A stretch of DNA of 64,000 nucleotides from Charina bottae (GCA_023362775.1 JALMGJ010000006.1:7277001-7341000); one strand, 5' to 3'; numbered from the stretch's first letter, positions 9,611-20,515 are shown. Notes: generated by a model not told the origin, from the letters alone. Translations and numbers: made by a program.

Positions 9611-10103
9611 TTATTTACAGTAGGTAAGTGGTAACTTTCTGCAAATATCACCAATGTTGTCTGCAAGAGAGCCCCAGTATTTTGCAAAACATATTAACAC
9701 AATGCTAAAACTGTATTGTGCTGCATTGAAAACCTATTGCTAGCAGAGATTTAAACAGAAGGAAACTATGCTGAAAGATCGTGAGAGCTGCCTTGAGTCG
9801 GTTGGATTGAATCGCCATAGAAATCAGAAATCAATAAATAGGATAGCATTTTCTCCTTCCAATCATTTGCCTAAATGGACAAAAGCCCCATTTGAAATGG
9901 ATGATCAGCATAATCCAAAGGCTGCTTTAGCATTGCCAACTAGGTTAATTTCATAATAAATTCATGCCACTGTTCTCATTACTGGATTTGTCCCATTTCA
10001 GAGTCCAGTACTTTATGTTGATTCTACTGTTTCTGTTTTTATTCTGCCATTTTCTTTGTTTGCTTGCAATCCTGCCTCAGTTCATACCCTCTAATCCATA
10101 CAG

Positions 10104-10235
10104 TTACCCGACGCTTGAAGTCTATCAAGAACATCCAGAAAATCACTAAATCCATGAAGATGGTTGCTGCCGCAAAGTATTCCAGGGCAGAGAGAGAATT
10201 GAAGCCTGCCAGAGTTTATGGTGTTGGGGCGCTGG
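10104..10235 (+). CDS. ATP5F1C: ATP5F1C coding exon 3
   Basis: The exon encodes (I)[19 protein letters not shown], then [20 protein letters not shown] and VGAL. This is the N-terminal helix of gamma that forms half of the central coiled coil. The acceptor is CCATACAG and the donor GTAAGG. Length 132 nt is 2 + 129 + 1. Confidence 0.98.
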
Positions 10236-10859
10236 GTAAGGGACATTCTCTGTTTTGTAGCCAACAACTTTTACCGTTAGTTAAAAAGGAAAATGATGTC
10301 CTCGCAGTTTTCTGACCTAGAATTTTTGAATGAGCTGTTTCCAGCAACCTTGCAAATATAGTAAAAGCCTGATTTAACAGACTCTGATTTAGCAGTGCTT
10401 GGGTGCAAGGACGAAATTTCATCCTCCTGAAATAAAGAGCAAGTCTGTCACATCGAAAGTAATCCAGATGAGGCACTTATATTTCTGTCAAATTATGTTT
10501 AGGTAATTTGCGTCATTTTACGATCTTGGTGTCATGAGGTAACTCTGCTCTTTGTGCAATGACATGTGAATTACATAAATCGATGCAAATGACATCAAAT
10601 AATAACCTTTGGGATTGAAATGAGATTTGGGAGTGAAGGACACTCTCTCCCCTTAATGGTCCATTAAATCAAGGTTTTACAATAACTTGGGAAACTATCT
10701 TCTCTTGGGACATTTCAAATAGAAACTTGTGCATTGTATGAAGCAAACTATATGGGCAGTAAATCTCCCTCCTTGGGATAATTACTGTCTTGTTTTGATA
10801 GCTAGTTCTTCTGATGGTTGCTAACTGTTAGCGGCCACCTGTTTTCCGTCTTTTGGCAG

Positions 10860-11064
10860 CTCTCTATGAGAAAGTAGAAATCAAGCCCCCTGAGGACAAG
10901 AAGAAGCATCTCCTTATTGGAGTGTCATCGGATCGTGGCCTGTGTGGGGCCATTCATACCTCTGTTGCTAAAGCGATCAAGAGCCAGGTCTCCAGCCTCA
11001 CGGGTGCAGGGAAAGAAGTCATGCTGGTTGGGATTGGCGACAAGCTAAGAGGCATCCTTCAGAG
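10860..11064 (+). CDS. ATP5F1C: ATP5F1C coding exon 4
   Basis: The exon encodes [20 protein letters not shown], then [18 protein letters not shown] and the [17 protein letters not shown] strand-helix block of the gamma Rossmann-like domain. The SSDRGLCG motif is near-invariant in the family. The acceptor is TTTTGGCAG and the donor GTAAGG. Length 205 nt is 2 + 201 + 2. Confidence 0.98.
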
Positions 11065-11119
11065 GTAAGGAGGACAGGCACATCCTCTTCTGGGGCTCAT
11101 CGGTTTGAAGTACTTACTG

Positions 11120-11765
11120 TATATAATCATGTATAAGCCCATCGGTGGATAAGCCGACCCTCGAATTTTTAACCAAAATACCATGAAAAATGCGCCACCC
11201 GCAGATAAGCCGACCCACGTTTTTCATGGTTTGAAATTTGTGGGTCGGCTTACTCACAGATGGGCTTATATGCAAGTATATATGGGAAATAAAAAAAGGT
11301 AAAGGTTCCCCCCACACATTTGTGCAGTCGTGTCCGACTCTAGGGGCCGGTGCTCATCTCCGTTTGTTAGCCGAAGAGCCAGCATTGTCCGAAGACGCTT
11401 CCACGGTCATGTGGTCAGCATGACATGCGCGGAACGCTGTTACCTACCCACCGAAGTGGTACCTATTAATCTACTTGCATTTGCATGCTTTCAAATTGCT
11501 AGGTTGGCAAGAGCTGGGGCGAGTGCGGGAGCTCACTCCGTCACGCGGGGCTAGGGATTCGAACCTCCGAACTTGCGATCTTCCAATTGACATGCCTGGC
11601 GTCTTAACCGCTGAGCCACCACGCCCCTGTATATATGGGAAATACGGGTACTTTAAAAAATATACATACTCGTGGATAAGCCCATCTGTGGATAAGCTGA
11701 ACCCATTTTTGGAGGTGTATTTTGGCACCTAAAATTCTCGGCTTATCTGTGAGTATATATGGTAC
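11120..11765. mobile_element. MITE with inverted GATAAGCC(C/G)A repeats, split by a SINE
   Basis: The blocks 11120-11291 and 11629-11765 carry the repeated phrase GTGGATAAGCC(C/G)A in both orientations (GGCTTATCTGTGAGTATATA on the right). They form one palindromic element interrupted by the SINE at 11292-11628. The outer ends and family are not certain. Confidence 0.55.
11292..11628 (-). mobile_element. Sauria-type SINE (tRNA head, BovB-like tail), minus strand
   Basis: On the minus strand it starts GGGGCGTGGTGGCTCAGCGG, with an A-box-like start and a B box GGTTCGAATCC. It ends with GAGTCGGACACGACTG and a short A-rich tail. Perfect 16-bp duplications GTATATATGGGAAATA lie at 11276-11291 and 11629-11644. 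The tail matches the 3' end of the BovB element at 34200-34230, as expected if BovB machinery mobilised it. Confidence 0.93.
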
Positions 11766-12517
11766 GCAAACTATTACACTTTTTCTGAAAGACCACATTT
11801 ATGTTCCTCTTACTCCACTCTGAATTTTAAGGTCCAGCAGGACTCCTGGCTTTAAGGTTGCTTTGGGTAGATTTTCAGGTAAGACCAGAAAACCCGTGAC
11901 CTGTTGGGTCATCGTTTCAGAGATATTTCCTTACCAGATTCCTCAATGCCTTCAACAATGGCAGAGCTTCTAATGTACAGTACTAGAAAAGTTCTTAAAA
12001 ATTCAGGGAGACATTCAGAGATGTGCCTGCCTTGAAAGTAGCCCATGTTGAACTGTATAGCAGAGTCAAACATCAGGAGATGACCACAGGAAATGTTTTA
12101 TGACATTTTGTGTTATGTCATAAAATGTTTTATGATAATTTTTATGTCATGAAATATTTTATCTTTTATAGACTACAGAATAAGGGAATTATTGCTTTCT
12201 AAGCAGATGCTTCATTGCACTTCAAAAACGTTTGGAGCCCATCTCCTCAATGGCTTTACTGTTATCCAGATTTCTGGATAATTAAGCCCCATTTTGTACC
12301 TAGCCAGATTATTTCTTCAAGTCAGTACCTCTTTTAAGCAAGTCATCATAAGTTGGTTACTAAAAACCAAGACCAAAAATTTATGAAGGGGAGGAAAAAG
12401 CAATTCATGGCACATACTCTGCCCAGTTGTTAGCATCCCTTCTGAGTAGGACAGTGGGATATGATTTGATTAGTAAATAGTAAGGTATAACTAGTTGGCC
12501 ATTAGGAAGTGAGCCCC

Positions 12518-12847
12518 ATGGACTTCCGGTGGGGATCATGGCTGACTGACCAGCTGTGTCCACGAGCTCCGCGGGCAGGACTGACAACGCGGCGGTTTTT
12601 TGGGCTCAGGCAGGCTTTTTCCTGAAGCCCTGGGGCGCTTTCACGGCAAAGAAAAAGCTCGGAATCATCCCATCTGTTCTCCAGAATGACGACTTGCAGC
12701 CCAAGAATCGCAAACAGCGTTCACGAACACTTTTTTCTTGTATTTCACAACTTTTTTAGTTTTTTTTTCTTTTTCCCCCTTTTTTTTTCTTTTTTGTAGT
12801 TTTTATCTTTGTTTCGAACTTAATAAAATTCTTACAGAAAAAAAAAA
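12518..12847 (+). mobile_element. short non-autonomous L1-type insertion
   Basis: A 330-bp insertion starting ATGGACTTCCGGTGGGGATC and ending TTAATAAAATTCTTACAG plus poly(A). Perfect 13-bp duplications GGAAGTGAGCCCC lie at 12505-12517 and 12848-12860. The same 5' and 3' ends occur in a longer copy at 46748-47639 (minus), so this looks like a 5'-complete, internally deleted L1-like element. It lies in ATP5F1C intron 4. Confidence 0.85.
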
Positions 12848-13012
12848 GGAAGTGAGCCCCGTGCAGGTTGGCTAGAAAGCAGAGCTTCCACTGATTATCC
12901 TGAGTCTGGTTGTTGCCTTAGGGATTAGCTGAAATTTCTGGATGTTTCTTAGAACTTGGGTTTACACGTGATGTAACTTAGAGCATGTACCATAACAGCA
13001 TTGCTCTCTTAG

Positions 13013-13156
13013 GACGCATGGAAAGAACTTCCTCTTGAACTTTAAAGAAGTTGGAAGGAAGCCCCCCACTTTTGGAGACGCATCGATCATTGCTCTGGAG
13101 CTGCTGAATTCTGGATACGAGTTTGATGAAGGCTCTGTCATCTACAATCGGTTCAG
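13013..13156 (+). CDS. ATP5F1C: ATP5F1C coding exon 5, GC donor
   Basis: The exon encodes (R)[20 protein letters not shown], then [20 protein letters not shown] and SVIYNRF plus two bases of Arg. The acceptor is CTCTTAG. The donor reads AG|GCAAGA, a GC rather than GT donor. Reading phase (1 + 141 + 2) and the next exon force this boundary. Confidence 0.97.
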
Positions 13157-13534
13157 GCAAGAATTAAGTCTGAATTAATTCAGTTCTTCTGAAAACTAAG
13201 TGACCTTGTTTCCAGGGAGAACAGCTCCTTGGTCTGACTTACGTTAATTAAGAACAAGAAGTTCTAGGGAATTCAGACAAAAGAAACAACTAGAAATAGG
13301 TAAGCTACTTCTGTGGCTGAAGGAAATTATTTCCTGCTAGAACTTATTTCTAGCTCTTGCTAATCAATAGGTTATTATAGTTTTATTGTTTCAGAAATAG
13401 GTCTCTGCTTGAAAAGACGGTCTTAAAATTTGTAGGGGAGCATTGGCATATTATATAATACATGTATATTCTACCTAAACCTGGAGCAGGTAAGTCAGTA
13501 TAGTTAAAGTAATTTGCATTTTTTCCCCTTTCAG

Positions 13535-13599
13535 GTCTGTCATTTCCTATAAGACTGATGAGAAACCAATCTATTCTCTTGAGACAGTTTCTGGTGCTG
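13535..13599 (+). CDS. ATP5F1C: ATP5F1C coding exon 6
   Basis: A 65-nt exon encoding (R)SVISYKTDEKPIYSLETVSG and A plus one base. The acceptor is CCCTTTCAG and the donor GTAAGT. It is recognised from the conserved SVISYKTEEKP block. Confidence 0.97.
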
Positions 13600-13848
13600 G
13601 TAAGTCCAACGGTTGACAATGGCTAGTGAGTAGATACCTCTCCTCCCTCTTTCAAATGGTGCATGAGTCCAGAGAAGAGCCTTCCCAAAAGACCACACAC
13701 ACAAGTAGGAAAGTAGGAAGAAGGTGTGATGGTCCCAGCCTTCTCCCCTTCATTACACAATGATGTCCCCCTCTTGTCCTCAGCCCGTAAGTGAAATAAT
13801 CTAAAGTTACTATATGTGCTAGTGTAAAAGTAGCATTTCCCCTTAAAC

Positions 13849-13973
13849 CAGTGTTTCTCAACCTTGGCAACTTTTAAGACGTGTGCACTTCAACTCCCAG
13901 AATTCCCCAGCCAGCATTAAATCTGGGAGTTAAAGTGCACACGTCTTAAAGTCGCCAAGGCTGAGAAACCCTG
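13849..13973. mobile_element. hAT MITE, CAGTGTTTCTCAACC family, copy 4
   Basis: A 125-bp palindrome from CAGTGTTTCTCAACCTTGG to AAGGCTGAGAAACCCTG, with near-identical flanks CCTTAAAC (13841-13848) and CCCTAAAC (13974-13981). Confidence 0.85.
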
Positions 13974-13999
13974 CCCTAAACCAACACTTTCTCACTACA

Positions 14000-15090
14000 G
14001 CTTCAGTATGGGTAATATCTGCCACCCATTATCTCAGAGGCGATGACTGAAATTTGGGGGACCGCCTCTCCCCAGTTCCTTCTGCCTGTCCCATCAGGTA
14101 TGGAAGAGGCGGCATGTCATGGGTCCCGTCTGTCAAGGAGTGTCCTCTGAAGGGACCCAGAGGGAGAGCCCCTTCTGCCGCAGCCCCCGTCCTTTGGGGC
14201 TAGATTGGCCCTAACGCCACTGGCCTTTCAGAAGGCTGTGAAGTCACGGCTTTGCCATTGTGCGTGGGGATCCGGTTGTGGTGTGGAGCCTGCCTGATGG
14301 CTGCGTGGATTCTGACGTGTGACTTGTACTCTCCTGCTGGTTGTGCTCTATGGTTTTAATTTGGTTTTAATGGTTTTATCTGTTTTCGTTGTTTTATTTC
14401 TATTCTTTTTTGTCATTGTTAGAAACCGGAGCTCCTAAAAAGGGCTCCTGCTGACATACCCAATTCTACCGTGCAGTCCCATCCACACGGACAGATTTCC
14501 CTCCCCCGAAGCCCCCTGCCTTATCTGAGTCCATTTCCCCTCATCCATCCCGGGGGGGAGAAACCGTCTGCTGGACCTGATCTCAGCCAGTGCTGTCTTC
14601 AGGGAGAAGCCATCAAAACTGATAGAGCGCCAGATCGAAAGGAATCCAAATGAAATAGTTTCAAACAAATTTTCTTAGAATTGAGAGGTCACATCTTGTC
14701 AGACCTCCCAGGTAAACCAGATAGGAAACACGGCCAGATGAGCTAATTCTACTTTACTGTAAGGCTCCATTAACAGAATCTTGCAAGTCTGAAAGTACAA
14801 CTCTCCTGCCCTTCCTATTTACCGCCTGAGTGGTTAGGGTGGGCCCTTCCTAGGTTTCTTCCTCTGACCGTTACTCTGTTGCGGGCTCCTTTCTCTTTTA
14901 TCTGATCATTCCCTAGGTGGCATCTCTTCTCCCCATCTTCCAAGGCCACCCTTGCATTCCATCGCACATCTTCTCTAACCCCTTGACCTTTTTTTTTAAA
15001 AAAAAACCCTCAAGGTCAGGTCACCTTACCTGTTCCTTAAGGAAACGGCAGATAGTCCATATAAATTTGATAAATAAGTAAATAAATAAA
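14000..15090. repeat. LINE and LTR-like debris in ATP5F1C intron 6
   Basis: 14030-14420 has decayed LINE-tail phrases (GGGGACCGCCTCTCCCCAG, also seen at 54510). 14745-15000 carries AACAGAATCTTGCAAGTCTG, shared with 3030 and 21590, which looks like the end of an LTR in minus orientation. No host exon was recognised. Confidence 0.4.
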
Positions 15091-15391
15091 TTGTGTATCA
15101 TTTGTTTTGATGATCAGCATGTCTGTCTTTCTTGCAAAAGGGAATATGTTCTTTGTTTACTGATCAGCTTTCAAAAAAAAAATAAAGTTAGAGTTAAAGA
15201 TGGAAGTGCTGGGCAATCCGCTAATCTTTAGTAAATGCAGAAGCAGCTAAGGCTTTCCTATGTATTGAAGTGGTTAGTATTCTGAAGTAATGTTTAAATG
15301 CATGCAAATGTGCGATGTTCTATCCCTCTTATACCTTATTACTTTTAAGGCTGTAAGGAACTAGCTGTACCAACTCTTGTTGCTTTTACAG

Positions 15392-15547
15392 AAAGCATTA
15401 GCATCTATGATGACATTGATGCTGATGTCCTGCGAAACTATCAGGAGTTCACATTGGCTAACATCATCTACTACTCGATGAAGGAGTCTACCACGAGTGA
15501 GCAGAGCGCTCGGATGACTGCTATGGATAATGCCAGCAAAAATGCCT
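15392..15547 (+). CDS. ATP5F1C: ATP5F1C coding exon 7
   Basis: The exon encodes (E)[19 protein letters not shown], then [20 protein letters not shown] and [12 protein letters not shown] plus one base. The C-terminal part begins the second helix of the central coiled coil; the [17 protein letters not shown] block is a family hallmark. The acceptor is CTTTTACAG and the donor GTAAGT. Confidence 0.98.
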
Positions 15548-15741
15548 GTAAGTGAAATTCCGGGGAATTCTCCCCCCCCCATGTGAAAAAAATAGCAGTA
15601 AGAGCAGAAACAGCCGAGAGATAAGCAAGCAGTTTGAGCAATGTTGGAGCAAAATTTGTTTTACATGTTGGCCTCAAGTGCTGCTTTCTTAAATATAGAA
15701 GGGGATCCTACTGGTGAGTTAAGTTAAGGCAAGCTTAAAAG

Positions 15742-15765
15742 ATTTGATTGATTGATTGATTGATT
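15742..15765. repeat. (GATT)n microsatellite
   Basis: About six GATT units at the start of a LINE-tail fragment that runs to about 15890. Confidence 0.85.
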
Positions 15766-15989
15766 GGGCAGCTCCATAGATTCTAGGAGGCTTGCACAAC
15801 AATTATAAATATCCTAAAAGCAATCAGTTTAAAACAACAGATCGGTCAAAACGATTTAAACATTATGAACAATAAAACATTAAAAACAGCCCTGTGTAAC
15901 AAGCATTTCATGTCCCAAGGACTTGACAAAATAATATCTTGGGATTTTGGGACCTCAGGGATAGAGTATTCCAAAGGGATGGTTTAGCT

Positions 15990-16056
15990 CGCTGGCTGGG
16001 GAATTCTGGGAGTTGAAGTCCACGCATCTTAAAGTTGCTGAGGCTGGGAAACACTG
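15990..16056. mobile_element. half-length hAT MITE with intact target duplication, copy 5
   Basis: Only the right half of the CAGTGTTTCTCAACC element is present (CGCTGGCTGGGGAATTCTGG to GGGAAACACTG). It is nevertheless flanked by perfect 8-bp copies GTTTAGCT at 15982-15989 and 16057-16064. Confidence 0.8.
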
Positions 16057-16951
16057 GTTTAGCTAAAGGAAAGACCTCTTTCTGAGCCCGCACCTCTCTA
16101 ACTGCCCAAGGGGGACAGGGATCTTCCGCACTGCTTCTTGGCTGATCGCACAGGGTGGGCCGGCTCTGTTTGGAGAAGACAGTCCCGTAGGTAACATGGC
16201 CCCAAGACATTTAGGACTTGGGTCAAAGTCCTAAAGGTCAAAACCAGCACTTGGGAAACACTCTGGCAACCACTGTAGCGCCTGCAGGGCAGGTGTTACA
16301 GCACTGAAGCTGCTCTCCCCACTTGTCAGCATTGGGGCTACCGCATCTGGCACCAGCTGGAGTTTCCAAGCAGTCTGAGAGACAGAACCTTCCTCCTACT
16401 TCGGGTAGTGCAGATGCTGCACCTATGCAAGGGAGTTTTCAGATAGAATTTGACGTTACCTCTGCCCCTTCCTCCTAATGGCCTCCAGATGTGTCGGGAC
16501 CATCACTCTGAGAACTACCATATAGTTGGGACTGGAACTTCCTGGCTGAGAAGTTGAACACCCATCTCAAGGGTGTTACCAAAGCCTCAATTACATATTT
16601 TTACATCTTCTTTCAAATAGCCTTGAATGCAACCAGGCAACTTCCAAGCCCAGTTGTTGGAGGGCCTAATTTTACTCCTCCCCTCTCCTTTAATGTAGAA
16701 CGCAAGGGAGCCTTTTCTCTTGCTGTAAAATGCCCCGTGTACAGTTCTTACAATTTCTTATAATTACCCATTCTGGGTGGAGCTAATGGGAATTGACGCA
16801 ACGTCTGGAGAGCCACAGGTTCTCCATCTGGTCTCAACATACATGCAGAATCTGTCCTTCGGGAGATTCTCAGATGGCAGATTAGCATGTAAGAATCTTG
16901 TTTAGACTGGCAAATCATTTGGGTCAAATGAGGACCATTGGGTTGTATGCC

Positions 16952-17300
16952 TACAGGTAGTCCTCACTTAACAACCATTCATTTAGTAACGTTTCAGACT
17001 TACAACGGTGCTGGAAAACCAACTTGCGACTGGTCCTCGCACTTAGTCACAGTGTTCACGTGATCATGATTTCGGCGCTTGGCAACAAGTTTGCATTTAT
17101 GACTGTAACAGCATCCCGTGGTCATGTGGCCGCCATTTTCGACCTTCCTGGCCAGCTTCTGGCAAAAAAAATCAATGGGGAACCGTGTGATTCACTTAAC
17201 GATCGCTGCAGAAAAGGTCATAAAACCGGGTCAGATTCGCTTAAGGACCGCTTCCCTTAGCAACCAAAATCCCAATCCCAATTGTGGTTGTTACTACTGG
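16952..17300. mobile_element. TA-flanked DNA transposon fragment (CAGGTAGTCCTCACTTA family)
   Basis: The left end is TA|CAGGTAGTCCTCACTTAAC, the same terminal sequence as the complete element at 29481-29872. The right end has decayed. It resembles Tc1/mariner-class non-autonomous repeats. Confidence 0.6.
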
Positions 17301-17329
17301 CCTGGAAGCACCAGTCAGGAATGAATAAG

Positions 17330-17920
17330 GGTATATAGTGAGAATCAGCAGCCAGTGTGCATAGTTTGTACCTCCGAGCATACTGGCAATGTGAGTCATG
17401 GAAGCAGGAGTATGTTCCCACTGTCGAATCTGCTGATAGTGTGCTGGATTTCGGAGCTGAGGAAGGAGGGAGCGCATTCCAAGGAGATAAACGCTCTCAT
17501 AGCCTTGAGAGCCTTGGCAGGCAGACGAAGAAAGTTAGAGTAGCCCCGCCCTAGAGTCCCTGGAGTATTTACCCTTAGGTTAGTTAGGATTTCTTGCCAA
17601 CCTAGCAATTCGAAAGCATGCAAATGCAAGTAGATGTATAGGTACCACTTCGGTGGGTAGGTAACAGAGTTCCGCGCGCGTCATGCCGGCCACATGACCG
17701 CGGAAGAGTCTTCGGACAACGCTGGCTCTTCGGCTAACAAACGGAGATGAGCACCGGCCCCTAGAGTCAGACACGACTGCACAAATGTGCAGGTGGAACC
17801 TTTACATAATTAGGATAGGTTTAGTCTGGCAAGATTCTGTTTGTATGGTAAGAGCGATAAAGAAACTAGAGTTGAAGATATCAGCTCAGCGTGGTTCCTG
17901 GCCCTTTCCGCCTGAAAGAT
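17330..17920 (+). mobile_element. LTR-like block interrupted by a SINE (tentative)
   Basis: A promoter-like, GC-containing block with GCAAGATTCTGTTTGTATG and CGATAAAGAAACTAGAG near its end. It shares motifs with the probable LTR at 528-779 and with 21555-21700. The boundaries and terminal TG/CA could not be fixed. Confidence 0.35.
17591..17809 (+). mobile_element. Sauria-type SINE, 5'-truncated, plus strand
   Basis: The body and tail of the same SINE as at 11292: CCAACCTAGCAATTCGAAAG, CGGACAACGCTGGCTCTTCG and CTAGAGTCAGACACGACTG. The tRNA-like head is missing. It is flanked by short copies of TTAGGAT (17584-17590, 17810-17816), so it is a 5'-truncated insertion inside the LTR-like block. Confidence 0.85.
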
Positions 17921-17934
17921 AGGTAGGATAGCTG

Positions 17935-18005
17935 TGCCTTATTTATTTATTTATTTATCAATCAATAACATTTATATAGCCACCCATCTCATGTAGTGAC
18001 TCTGC
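17935..18005. repeat. LINE 3'-tail fragment
   Basis: TTATTTATTTATTTATTTAT followed by TATATAGCCACCCATCTCAT, the same tail type as at 9430. Confidence 0.5.
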
Positions 18006-18253
18006 TTTTATAGACTTCAGCACTGAAGACACCAGTCATATTATGGGGGTGGGGGAGAAGAAGAATGGATATTAGTGTTTGCCCAAGCAGCAGGCAGCAG
18101 AATACTTGATTCTATAGCGTTTCTTGAGCAGTTCCCAGTACTCAGAAAATGTAAAGCTACCAGGTCTTTGGCTCTGATTAAGCAAGGAGTAGTCCAGATC
18201 TTTCCTGTTCATTAATTGTCTCCCCCCCATCCCGTTTCTTTTCCCTTTTGAAG

Positions 18254-18350
18254 CTGAGATGATTGACAAGCTGACCCTGAAATTCAACCGCACTCGCCAA
18301 GCTGTCATCACCAAGGAACTGATTGAGATCATCTCCGGAGCTGCCGCTCT
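18254..18350 (+). CDS. ATP5F1C: ATP5F1C coding exon 8 (last fully coding exon)
   Basis: The exon encodes (S)[20 protein letters not shown], then [11 protein letters not shown] and two bases (CT) of the final Leu. This is the C-terminal helix of gamma that reaches into the alpha3beta3 bearing. The acceptor is CTTTTGAAG and the donor GTAAGT. The stop codon must come from a downstream exon. Confidence 0.98.
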
Positions 18351-19115
18351 GTAAGTATTGGCAGATTCTCCCTGATGTTAATGGTCATTTATTTTTTCTC
18401 TGTCCTGATGACTTGGGGAGGAAGCGCAAAGAGGGCTGGTGAACACGTCAATGCTTCCGCTCAATGTTTTAAAACTCCCAATGGTCATGTGATGCTGACT
18501 TGACACTCGAGGGGTTCTCGAGGTGTGTAGCCTGGTTGAGATGGAGTGAGATGGACGGCGCTGCTGAATTGTGAAACCCACATCCTGGGCACAAAAGCAA
18601 TAATTTCAGTCACTGATGTTTTCTAATACTCAGTATTCAATGGAATCCTGCCTCCACATAAGGAGACTGTCTTATAACCACTCTGGTTAATCCCCATTGA
18701 TAGCCATGTCAGCTAGCAGCTGTCATCAAACCTTCTGCCATAGAAGATTTACATCTATTCTGTAAATAGATCCCATGTGGTTTTCTGCAAAGCTCAGATG
18801 CTGTCTAATTTTCTAGAGAGCCGTTCCTAGAAAGCAAAAGCAGATACTTAATAATATATGTCTGCAATAATACTGTTAAATGGGGGAGAGGAATCTACTG
18901 CTGCGTAGAATGGGAAATGATTGCGCTTTTAATCTTTCCACTAATTGATGCATCTGATTAATTTGTTTGAGGTTGTGATTTAATTTTAACTGACACGGTT
19001 CATTATTGCATGTTGACTCTGCCCTGTATGTTTGCACCAGTTTCTCTGCCTTAATCTGCATTGCTTGATGCTTCACTGCATGTCTTGTGTTTTTTTAAAA
19101 AAACTCCACAATCAG

Positions 19116-19160
19116 GCAATAACGGCTAATCAGAAGGTGAATTTCATCCAGAATCAACAG
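19116..19160 (+). CDS. ATP5F1C: ATP5F1C candidate optional exon 9 (adds one residue, then stop)
   Basis: A possible 45-nt exon lies between CACAATCAG and GTAAAG. Spliced after exon 8 it gives CT|G CAA TAA, that is Leu-Gln-stop; the rest would be 3' UTR. Vertebrate gamma is known to have tissue isoforms that differ by one C-terminal residue through inclusion or skipping of a short exon 9. The polypyrimidine tract here is poor, so the acceptor is uncertain. Confidence 0.42.
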
Positions 19161-19753
19161 GTAAAGCGATGTTGTAAATGATACAGTATACTAAGCAAAA
19201 AAGTAGGCCATTGAAATATCTGTAATAGGGGTGGGGAATGTTTAGATGGCTCTTGCCTTGATTCAAGTGCTTGCTTGCAGTTGACTGATGCTGCACAAAT
19301 ACCTGCGGCCAGCATTTTTGCTAAAAATCAATTCCGTGCCTGTAGTATATGGGCAAAATAGGTGTTGATGAGCCAGGTTTTCATTATGTATTTTGATGCA
19401 TTAAAATACTGTGAAGCTGTGCTTCATATTTGTGGATACTGGGGGAGCATACCAAAAGCGTTAACTGGAAATGCAATGGATGCAACTGGCAATGACATTC
19501 TCTCAGTTGAAAGACGACTGCTCTTCAGGAGCAGCATTGCTGTCATCCAGTTGAGAGGTTACTTGAAGGATTGCAGATAAACTGTTTTGATAACAGGAAA
19601 GGTAGCTGATGAACCAGTTAAGTTTAATAAAAGGCATTCCAAACCATTGAGGGCCGGTTGTACCACTTTCATGTATTCCACTTAAAGCAGGCATCCAATG
19701 CACAAACATAAGCAGCAGCGAATTAGAGATTTTCCCTCTTGTTTGGATTAGAG

Positions 19754-19869
19754 CAGCGTTTCTCAAACTTGGCAACTTTAAGTTGTGTGGACTTCAACTC
19801 CCAGAATTCCCCAGCCAGAATGGGACGTTGAAGTCTGCGTGTCTAAGTTGCCAAGTTTGAGAAACACTG
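19754..19869. mobile_element. hAT MITE, CAGTGTTTCTCAACC family, copy 6
   Basis: A 116-bp palindrome from CAGCGTTTCTCAAACTTGG to TTTGAGAAACACTG, with perfect duplications GATTAGAG at 19746-19753 and 19870-19877. Confidence 0.9.
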
Positions 19870-20371
19870 GATTAGAGGTTTGCCTTAATGGCCATTTCAA
19901 TCTATTACCTGATTCAGGCATTGGTTTCAACAGACCACGTTAGAAAAAGCTACCTACTCTCTCAGGAGAGGATATTTCTTCTACGACGGTGTTTACTATC
20001 TGCAATTTTTCTGCCTGTATTATAAAGAACTGTAATTTCAAAGTATTATTTGAGATCCATTTTGTGGATCTGTTTCAAATACTTCAAAAATGAGTAGTTC
20101 AAAAGCCTCCTGTGAGCTGCAAGGTAACTCAGTGTGAACTTGGAGGGTCTGTCTTATTGAATTAAATCATACATGACCACGCAGCTATATTTAACTATTT
20201 AATCAACAAATCCTCTAGAACAGTTTTAAAGGCTGATGCCAAGACAGCAAGGGGGATGGAGGAGACGAGAAGAAATTCAAGATTGACAGAATTGGAGAAT
20301 CTGTAAACGAAACATTCCATTAAGTATCAACTGAGTTCAAGCTCTTTTTAATACAGTGCTTCTGTTTATAG

Positions 20372-20515
20372 ATAAAGAGAAACTCTTCCAGCAAGAAGTT
20401 CCTTTCTCAAGTGAGAAGATGATTAGTCTGTCATTCTGTGAAGAATTCTCAGGCAGAGAATCCCATCTGTTTGTAAATTGTATTGCAATAAAGTCCTACA
20501 TGAAAGTCTCTTGGG
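20372..20515 (+). other. ATP5F1C: ATP5F1C candidate terminal exon with stop and polyadenylation signal
   Basis: After a CTGTTTATAG acceptor the sequence begins ATAAAGAG. Joined to exon 8 it gives CT|A TAA, Leu-stop, so the stop codon is made by the splice. An AATAAA lies at 20487-20492, and the transcript would end about 15-30 bases later. If exon 9 is included this block is purely 3' UTR. The 3' limit is approximate. Confidence 0.65.
20487..20492 (+). terminator. ATP5F1C: ATP5F1C polyadenylation signal
   Basis: AATAAA within TTGCAATAAAGTCC, in the right place to end the proposed last exon. Confidence 0.65.

Noticed and set aside
11560..11628. tRNA gene
   Set aside because: The A and B boxes belong to the head of a Sauria-type SINE with a 16-bp target duplication and BovB-like tail, not a free tRNA.
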